Below, piece by piece: positions 32,576 through 37,027 of a stretch of DNA of 37,027 nt. The position numbers were made by a program, and so were the translations under genes. The DNA lies in contig JAIOYR010000036.1 of the NCBI GenBank assembly GCA_021740995.1, positions 1-37,027 of the forward strand, read 5' to 3'. The notes below the pieces were generated by a model. It searched no databases. It had not been told where the DNA came from and worked only from the letters and a program-made list of their open reading frames with translations. How positions within the stretch are numbered: position 1 is the first letter of the stretch; each line of letters begins with the position of its first letter. This DNA is from Taibaiella sp. GTDB taxonomy: Bacteria; Bacteroidota; Bacteroidia; Chitinophagales; Chitinophagaceae.

Positions 32576-32585
32576 AACTCCGCAG

Positions 32586-32593
32586 CAAAGGTA
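32586..32593 (-). promoter_or_regulatory. -7 element of the small lipoprotein gene
   Basis: TACCTTTG on the minus strand matches the consensus; the ATG at 32575 follows after 10 nt, implying a leader of only about 5 nt. No clear -33 TTG. Confidence 0.5.
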
Positions 32594-32717
32594 TTGTAAC
32601 TTCATGCTTCATTCTTTACCAATATCGTGCCAGATATTAAAATTAACATTTCATATTAATAATAATCAATGGTGTGACTACGTTTTATTTCAGTAATTAT
32701 TCGGAAATTTACAAGTA

Positions 32718-33386
32718 ATGAGTTGGTGTAAATTGGTGTTATGTTTGTTTGTAGGTATGCTGGTAGCAGCTACTGGCAATACCATGGCTCAGGAATCAAC
32801 GAACGACACCATCAGGCTTGGGGCTATAACGGAGCATGGTAAAGTATACCCAATGGCATTTCTGCCCGAATATTTCAAAACAGGATTGTACATCAATGGT
32901 GAGGACCGCATCAGGCGCGATCGGTTGCGCCGCGATATTTATGTAGTGTACCCGTATGCTATTACCGCCGCGGCTATCATGAAGGACGTAAATGCAACAC
33001 TGGATACACTAGAGCGGAGAAAGGAGAGAAGACGGTATCTGAAATCGGTTGACAGGCAGCTGGATGCATCTTTCAAAGAGCCATTGAAGAACCTTACTAT
33101 AGATCAGGGGCATGTGCTGATCAAACTCATCAACCGGCAAACAGGTAAAAACTGTTACAGCATTATCCGGGAACTCAAGGGTGGTTTTTCTGCAGTATTG
33201 TGGCAGTCGGTAGGAGTGATGTTTAACAATAATCTGCGCCGCGACTACGACCCTGAAGATAAAGATAAGGAGATGGAGACTATGGTACAAATACTGGAAG
33301 CCTCTGCCAATTATCGTTACCAGTTATATATGCAGCAGGAAATGATGAAGAAAGTGCCGAAACCTGTTGCGAGAAAAGGAGGATAG
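32718..33386 (+). CDS. DUF4294 family secreted protein
   Basis: 222 residues. The signal peptide ends at Ala24 (NTMAQES). The mature domain holds the DUF4294 pattern: GKVYPMAFLPE, then a run RIRRDRLRRDIYVVYPYAITAAAIMKDVNATL, an arginine-rich helix ERRKERRRYLKSVDRQL, LTIDQGHVLIKLINRQTGKNCYSIIRELKGGFSAVLWQSV and a tail with NNNLRRDYDPEDKDKEME. Proteins of this family are widespread in Bacteroidota and unstudied; a periplasmic role is likely from the signal. The strong basic helix suggests interaction with an acidic partner. It is a single gene, divergent from the small lipoprotein. Confidence 0.8.
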   Translation: MSWCKLVLCLFVGMLVAATGNTMAQESTNDTIRLGAITEHGKVYPMAFLPEYFKTGLYINGEDRIRRDRLRRDIYVVYPYAITAAAIMKDVNATLDTLERRKERRRYLKSVDRQLDASFKEPLKNLTIDQGHVLIKLINRQTGKNCYSIIRELKGGFSAVLWQSVGVMFNNNLRRDYDPEDKDKEMETMVQILEASANYRYQLYMQQEMMKKVPKPVARKGG

Positions 33387-33490
33387 GAAATCCCAAATTC
33401 CAAAAATCAAATTCCAGATTCCAAACTCTTAATTTAAACTATAAATTCCATCTCTAATTCCCAATCCCAAATTCCCAATTCCACCTACCG
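33387..33490. repeat. Low-complexity AAATTCC-type intergenic repeat
   Basis: About 100 bp composed of variants of AAATTCC, AATTCCC and ATCCCAAATTCC in loose tandem, between two convergent genes. G is almost absent from the plus strand. Similar strings occur between genes in many Bacteroidota; origin unknown. No hairpin with a T-run was seen. Confidence 0.6.
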
Positions 33491-33491
33491 C

Positions 33492-33860
33492 CTATTCATC
33501 TTCCCGCATGTCTTTGACAAAGTATAACAAGTAATATAGCAACAATATCAGTAGTCCTATTCCAAAAAACACCACCGCTATGTAGCGCAGGTCTATGTTA
33601 TAAAACTCACCAACCATCCAGATAGAGTTTGCGGTGATCCACATGCATACTGCTGCATTATGTGCCAGTTCTGTCTTACTGTGTTTTGAGCGATAGAGCA
33701 GGTAAAACGCTACACTCATTGTAGGGATAATCATAATAATTGCACCGGGACGCCATACCAGCGCCCAGCAGGTATCTTTGATCAGCCACAACAATATGTG
33801 CAGGTTTTCTATCCAGCGGGGTGATTTTCTTTTAGTAACACTGGAGTGGGGATGTTCCAT
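33492..33860 (-). CDS. Small integral membrane protein
   Basis: 122 residues from the ATG at 33860; a longer frame to 33926 would include the promoter box and is rejected. A hydrophilic N-terminus (MEHPHSSVTKRKSPRW) is followed by three to four membrane segments: HILLWLIKDTCWALVW, IIMIIPTMSVAFYLLY, AVCMWITANSIWMVGEFY and IAVVFFGIGLLILLLYYLLYF. The C-terminus VKDMREDE is charged and probably cytoplasmic. No family recognised. A complete promoter lies upstream. Confidence 0.72.
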   Translation of the reverse strand: MEHPHSSVTKRKSPRWIENLHILLWLIKDTCWALVWRPGAIIMIIPTMSVAFYLLYRSKHSKTELAHNAAVCMWITANSIWMVGEFYNIDLRYIAVVFFGIGLLILLLYYLLYFVKDMREDE

Positions 33861-33881
33861 CGAGTCTGATTGTGAGAAATG

Positions 33882-33910
33882 CAAATATACATGCGTGTTT
33901 GCGGTTTCAA
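33882..33910 (-). promoter_or_regulatory. Promoter of the small membrane protein gene
   Basis: On the minus strand TTG (33910-33908) and TATATTTG (33889-33882) are separated by 18 nt, a full consensus match. The leader is about 17 nt and fixes the start at 33860. Confidence 0.75.
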
Positions 33911-34004
33911 TATGTTGTAATATCAATTTTAGCTCATTTGTATTGCCACACGGATTTGAGGAATTGTATTGTATATTTTTATTTTATGTATTACGCGGCA
34001 TTAC

Positions 34005-34035
34005 TTTGATTGAATAGTTTAACAATGTATATTTG
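34005..34035 (+). promoter_or_regulatory. Promoter of the T9SS cargo gene
   Basis: TTTG (34005-34008) and TATATTTG (34028-34035) are 19 nt apart, a full consensus match. The leader to the ATG at 34071 is about 31 nt. Confidence 0.75.
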
Positions 34036-34070
34036 GAACAGTTATTGATTAACCTATAAATTTCAATTGA

Positions 34071-34985
34071 ATGATTAGACTTTTTACACTACTATTTATT
34101 TTCATTTTTACCGGCACCTCATTCGCACAGATTCCTAATGCGGGCTTTGAGACATGGACTACAGTGTCTGGCTCCAACCGACCGGGTAGTTGGGATACCC
34201 CAAATGGTACTGTTATGTTACCTGGAATATTTTCCTGCGATTCAGGCATGGATGCTCCACCTCAGGGTGAGTCATATTTAAAGCTGACTACAAGAATTGA
34301 AAAAAATATTTTTGTGCCTGGTTTGGCTGTTACCGGCACTGTTGATATTTTTCCCGGTTATCACAATTATCACATAAGGGGTGGTTTCCCCTATACTGTA
34401 CGTCCGGAAAGCCTGACTGGAAAGTGGCGACATAAAGCATCAACAAGTGTTGACCACGCTCAGGTAGGTGTGTATATGTGGAAATGGAATACGACGCTGA
34501 ACAGACGTGATACAGTTGCATTTAAGGACTCAGTACTGACCGGTATGGCATTGTCCTGGACAACATTCACTATCCCTCTTACCTACACATCAGGCCTCTT
34601 CCCGGATTCTGCTTTGATAGTATTGGCCTCTAGCGCATCATCTGGCGTTCATACTGATACAAGCTATCTTTATGTCGATGATCTTGCATTTACCGGCACT
34701 GTACCCAGTGGTGTAATATCTGTCCCATTGCCCGATATGGCAACGACTGTCTATCCAAACCCCGCTACAGGCACGGCTTCGGTGTATTACCATAGCAATG
34801 TTTCCAGGGATATTGCCATTAACTTAAGTGGTCTTGATGGGAAAATTGTAAGATCAATTTCGCCAAGGGCAACAGCGGGTGAGAATAGTTTTACCCTCAA
34901 TCTTCACGGGCTTGCGCAAGGGGTGTATTTTGTAAAGATTATTGATGAAAACGGGATTATTCAGAGGAAACTGCAGGTTGAATAA
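34071..34985 (+). CDS. Secreted protein with T9SS type A sorting domain
   Basis: 304 residues. The signal peptide ends at Ala19 (GTSFAQ). Residues 20-215 are a beta-sandwich with IPNAGFETWT, GSWDTPN, GKWRHKAST, DSVLTGMALSWTTFTIPLTY and DTSYLYVDDLAFTG; this arrangement (NxGFE.W near the start, YVDDL near the end) is the pattern of PCMD/carbohydrate-binding-like domains in Bacteroidota. The last 78 residues, from VYPNPATGTASVYY (227) through LSGLDGKIV to LAQGVYFVKIIDENGIIQRKLQVE, are a classic type A sorting tail, so the protein is carried through the T9SS to the cell surface or medium. It fits with gldD in the window. The ligand is not known. Confidence 0.88.
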   Translation: MIRLFTLLFIFIFTGTSFAQIPNAGFETWTTVSGSNRPGSWDTPNGTVMLPGIFSCDSGMDAPPQGESYLKLTTRIEKNIFVPGLAVTGTVDIFPGYHNYHIRGGFPYTVRPESLTGKWRHKASTSVDHAQVGVYMWKWNTTLNRRDTVAFKDSVLTGMALSWTTFTIPLTYTSGLFPDSALIVLASSASSGVHTDTSYLYVDDLAFTGTVPSGVISVPLPDMATTVYPNPATGTASVYYHSNVSRDIAINLSGLDGKIVRSISPRATAGENSFTLNLHGLAQGVYFVKIIDENGIIQRKLQVE

Positions 34986-35075
34986 TTCGCTAAATTTCAA
35001 AAAGTTGAAGACGTCAAAGAGTGGGTTTTACCTGCCCTTTGGTGTTTAAATGTGTTTATTGATAAATCAAATCAG

Positions 35076-35657
35076 ATGAATTGGATACAGCATCCGGTAG
35101 TACTTGAAGGCGAGCGGGTGAGTATCGTACCTATGGACAGGGAACATTTTTCCCAGCTGCTGCAGGTAGGGTCAGATGAAAGAATATGGGAGTTTATGTC
35201 CATTAATGGCACAGATAGCAATATGCTGTGCAGGCACCTGGAAAGTGCGGTATTGAAGCGCGCCACAGGAGAGCAGTACCCTTTTACTGTTATTGATAAG
35301 CAAAGTGGCGCAATTATAGGCAGTACTATGTTTCATAATATTTTTCCCGAACACCGGAAACTGGAAATAGGGTGGACATGGTACAATCCGGCATTTTGGC
35401 GAACAGGTTACAACAGAGAATGTAAGTTGCTGTTGCTCACTTATTGTTTCGATGTTCTGAAAACGATACGTGTGCAACTGGTGGCTGATGAAAACAATAA
35501 GCGCAGTTGTACTGCCATACTTGGTATCGGTGCTACTTTTGAAGGGGTGCTACGCAATGAGCGAATCAGAGCAAATGGCGCCTACCGAAATACGGCTATG
35601 TATAGTATCATTGACACCGAATGGACCAAGGTAAGGGATAGGCTATCAATGTATTAA
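35076..35657 (+). CDS. GNAT family N-acetyltransferase (RimJ/RimL-like)
   Basis: 193 residues from the ATG at 35076; an upstream GTG at 35052 is possible but adds eight non-family residues. The RimJ/RimL-type layout is present: an N-terminal strand LEGERVSIVPMDREHFSQLLQV, then YPFTVIDKQSGAIIGSTMF, KLEIGWTWYNPAFWRTGYN (the acetyl-CoA-adjacent strand and loop), CKLLLLTYCFDVLKTIRVQL and VADENNKRSCTAILGIGATFEGVLRNERI. It transfers an acetyl group to an amine, perhaps a protein N-terminus or small molecule. It follows the T9SS gene but has no obvious functional link to it. Confidence 0.87.
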   Translation: MNWIQHPVVLEGERVSIVPMDREHFSQLLQVGSDERIWEFMSINGTDSNMLCRHLESAVLKRATGEQYPFTVIDKQSGAIIGSTMFHNIFPEHRKLEIGWTWYNPAFWRTGYNRECKLLLLTYCFDVLKTIRVQLVADENNKRSCTAILGIGATFEGVLRNERIRANGAYRNTAMYSIIDTEWTKVRDRLSMY

Positions 35658-35901
35658 ACATGAATAAGTGTTTTATTCTTCAGTTTTAGTTGCATGAATA
35701 TTATAATTATTTGTCGTTTCGCTAACATTTTTGATACTTATTGCGCCTATTTCGAATAAGCAAACAGTAATTATCGATTAGTATAGTCAAAACTCAAACA
35801 ATTGTGAGTATTTAAGCTAATATTTTTTTTGTTGTTTTTATTTAATGTATTAAATTTACCGGGTGCAGGCATAAAGTAATTTTTTTTATTTTATAATAAA
35901 T

Positions 35902-37027
35902 ATGAAGAAAGCATTTTTACGAATATTAATACTCTTGTCCTTTATAAACGTGAAGGCAAATGCGCAAACCACCGCATCCTATTTTTTCTCTGCATTTAGC
36001 AGTACTTACAGTAGTATCGCTTCTACCGGTACTGGCATGGGGTCTTCCTGGTTTGGCGATGATCGTACCCAAACAGGTATTGGTTTGGGTTTTACTTTCA
36101 ACTATTGCCTTACGAATTATACCACTTTGTCGATTTGTAGCAACGGATGGACGTCTTTTCCCGGTTCAGGAAGTATAACCTGGACAAATACAGCAGGCAA
36201 TATTGCAAGTGCAGGCTGGTTATTCCCTTTTTGGGATGATTTGATTACACACAGTCCGGGTGGGTATTATCAGACCACAGGTACAGCACCAAACCGTATA
36301 TTTACAATGGAATGGGTGGGTGTTACTTTGTATCCTGCATTTTCCTCATCAGCTCCATCGGGCAATTTTCAAATGAAATTGTATGAAACATCTAATGTTA
36401 TCGAATATTGGTATGGATCAAATTCTTACACCAGCAACAGTGCATCTATCGGTATCTCTAATAGTACGACTGATTACAGAACGCTGCCTGATTTTGGTAC
36501 TTCTCCTACACCAAATACTACATTTAATACGGTAAGTGGTTTCCCGGTTGCCAATCAGGTTTATCGTTGGTCTCCTTGCCCGGTAACAGTAACTGCATCA
36601 GCAAGTGCTGCTGTTTGTCCGGGTGGTACGGTAACTTTAACCGGCACTACAACTGGTACCAGTTGGTCATGGACAGGTCCTTCCGGTTATACCTCTACGT
36701 CACTTAGTCCGGTGCTTACAGGTGTTACAGCAAGCGGAGCTTACGTACTCGTAGCATCAAACGGCACTTGTACCATGAATGCTACTACTACTGTCACGGT
36801 TAATCCCACACCACCTGTGCCAGTTATCAGCCCTACAGCTACTGCTACTATCTGTAATGGAGCGAGTCTTGCACTTAGCTCGTCAGCGGCGGGAGTATGG
36901 TCGCCCTCTACTTATCTTTTTATGGATGCAGCCTTTACCACTCCTTATACAGGAGGTACTACCTCCACGGTATATATGTATCCTACTACAGTAACAGTTG
37001 TGACGCCTATCACTTATACAGTAACGG
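35902..37027 (+). CDS. Large secreted Ig-like protein, N-terminal part (cut by window edge)
   Basis: The ATG at 35902 opens a frame that remains open to the end of the window: 375 complete codons. A signal peptide ends at Ala23 (VKANAQTT). The first domain (about 25-230) has FGDDRTQTGIGLGFTFNYC, LSICSNGWTSFPGSG, AGWLFPFWDDL and FTMEWVGVTLYP, an N-terminal module often seen at the start of long Bacteroidota surface proteins. From about 235 come Ig/PKD-like repeats with VCPGGTVTLTGTTTGTSWSWTGPSGY and ATICNGASLALSS, each with a cysteine pair. Such proteins usually end in a T9SS sorting signal, outside this window. It probably mediates attachment or gliding; that is inference. Confidence 0.85.
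   Translation, partial: MKKAFLRILILLSFINVKANAQTTASYFFSAFSSTYSSIASTGTGMGSSWFGDDRTQTGIGLGFTFNYCLTNYTTLSICSNGWTSFPGSGSITWTNTAGNIASAGWLFPFWDDLITHSPGGYYQTTGTAPNRIFTMEWVGVTLYPAFSSSAPSGNFQMKLYETSNVIEYWYGSNSYTSNSASIGISNSTTDYRTLPDFGTSPTPNTTFNTVSGFPVANQVYRWSPCPVTVTASASAAVCPGGTVTLTGTTTGTSWSWTGPSGYTSTSLSPVLTGVTASGAYVLVASNGTCTMNATTTVTVNPTPPVPVISPTATATICNGASLALSSSAAGVWSPSTYLFMDAAFTTPYTGGTTSTVYMYPTTVTVVTPITYTVT

Noticed and set aside
1-37027. CRISPR arrays, tRNA or rRNA genes, prophage or intact insertion sequences
   Set aside because: No regularly spaced identical repeats, no cloverleaf or rRNA signatures and no transposase or integrase motif were recognised on either strand.

Overview
The window looks like chromosomal DNA of a Bacteroidota bacterium, most likely in or near Chitinophagales/Chitinophagaceae (inference). 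The evidence is the gliding lipoprotein GldD, a protein with a type IX secretion (T9SS) sorting tail, DUF5723, DUF4294 and DUF3467 proteins, lipoproteins with charged residues just after the lipid cysteine, and repeated promoters of the Bacteroidota form TTTG / TAnnTTTG in place of classical -35/-10 boxes. Shine-Dalgarno sequences are scarce. Gene content is mostly core and short-operon. I see no tRNA, rRNA, CRISPR array, phage or intact insertion sequence.

Layout. 1-616: start of an NHL-repeat secreted protein running off the left edge. 939-1524: RelE/ParE-type toxin-antitoxin operon. 1621-3255: pruA (proline to glutamate). 3569-4654: YycJ-like metallo-hydrolase and an orphan HicB-like protein. 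4792-7614: folate and one-carbon genes fhs and folE, separated by a G-poor tandem-repeat block. 7908-8660: a 13-bp inverted repeat and a decayed SDR pseudogene. 8685-11155: MBOAT (AlgI-like) plus SGNH lipoprotein, a probable surface-polysaccharide O-acetylation pair. 11250-14272: a lipoprotein, a short DGTPDKR-repeat protein, a MATE exporter and a YtxJ-like thioredoxin-fold protein. 14448-16742: a lipoprotein and a DUF5723 outer-membrane protein ended by a strong terminator. 16905-18825: methyltransferase, secreted protein and tadA. 18855-21652: gldD, DUF3467 and guaA. 22099-25026: a small soluble protein, a transglutaminase-like secreted protein and a PBP1-like secreted protein. 25147-30335: a potassium module. 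30387-33860: secreted, lipoprotein, DCC, DUF4294 and small membrane genes. 34071-37027: T9SS cargo, a GNAT acetyltransferase and the start of a large Ig-like surface protein running off the right edge.

The most interesting block is 25147-30335. A shortened KdpD-like sensor kinase (DUF4118 plus kinase core, no KdpD/Usp N-terminus) overlaps a KdpE-like regulator, followed at once by a Kup potassium transporter and then a beta-barrel porin of the kind often placed in Bacteroidota kdp operons. No kdpFABC is present in the window, so the Kdp regulatory and porin parts appear joined to a Kup transporter.

The regulatory layer is also readable. Several genes have a TAnnTTTG box ending 3-6 nt before the ATG, implying leaderless mRNAs. 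The folE promoter is bracketed by two identical 10-bp palindromes 84 bp apart, and perfect dyads sit at 14361-14380 and 7908-7937. All functions are read from sequence alone.
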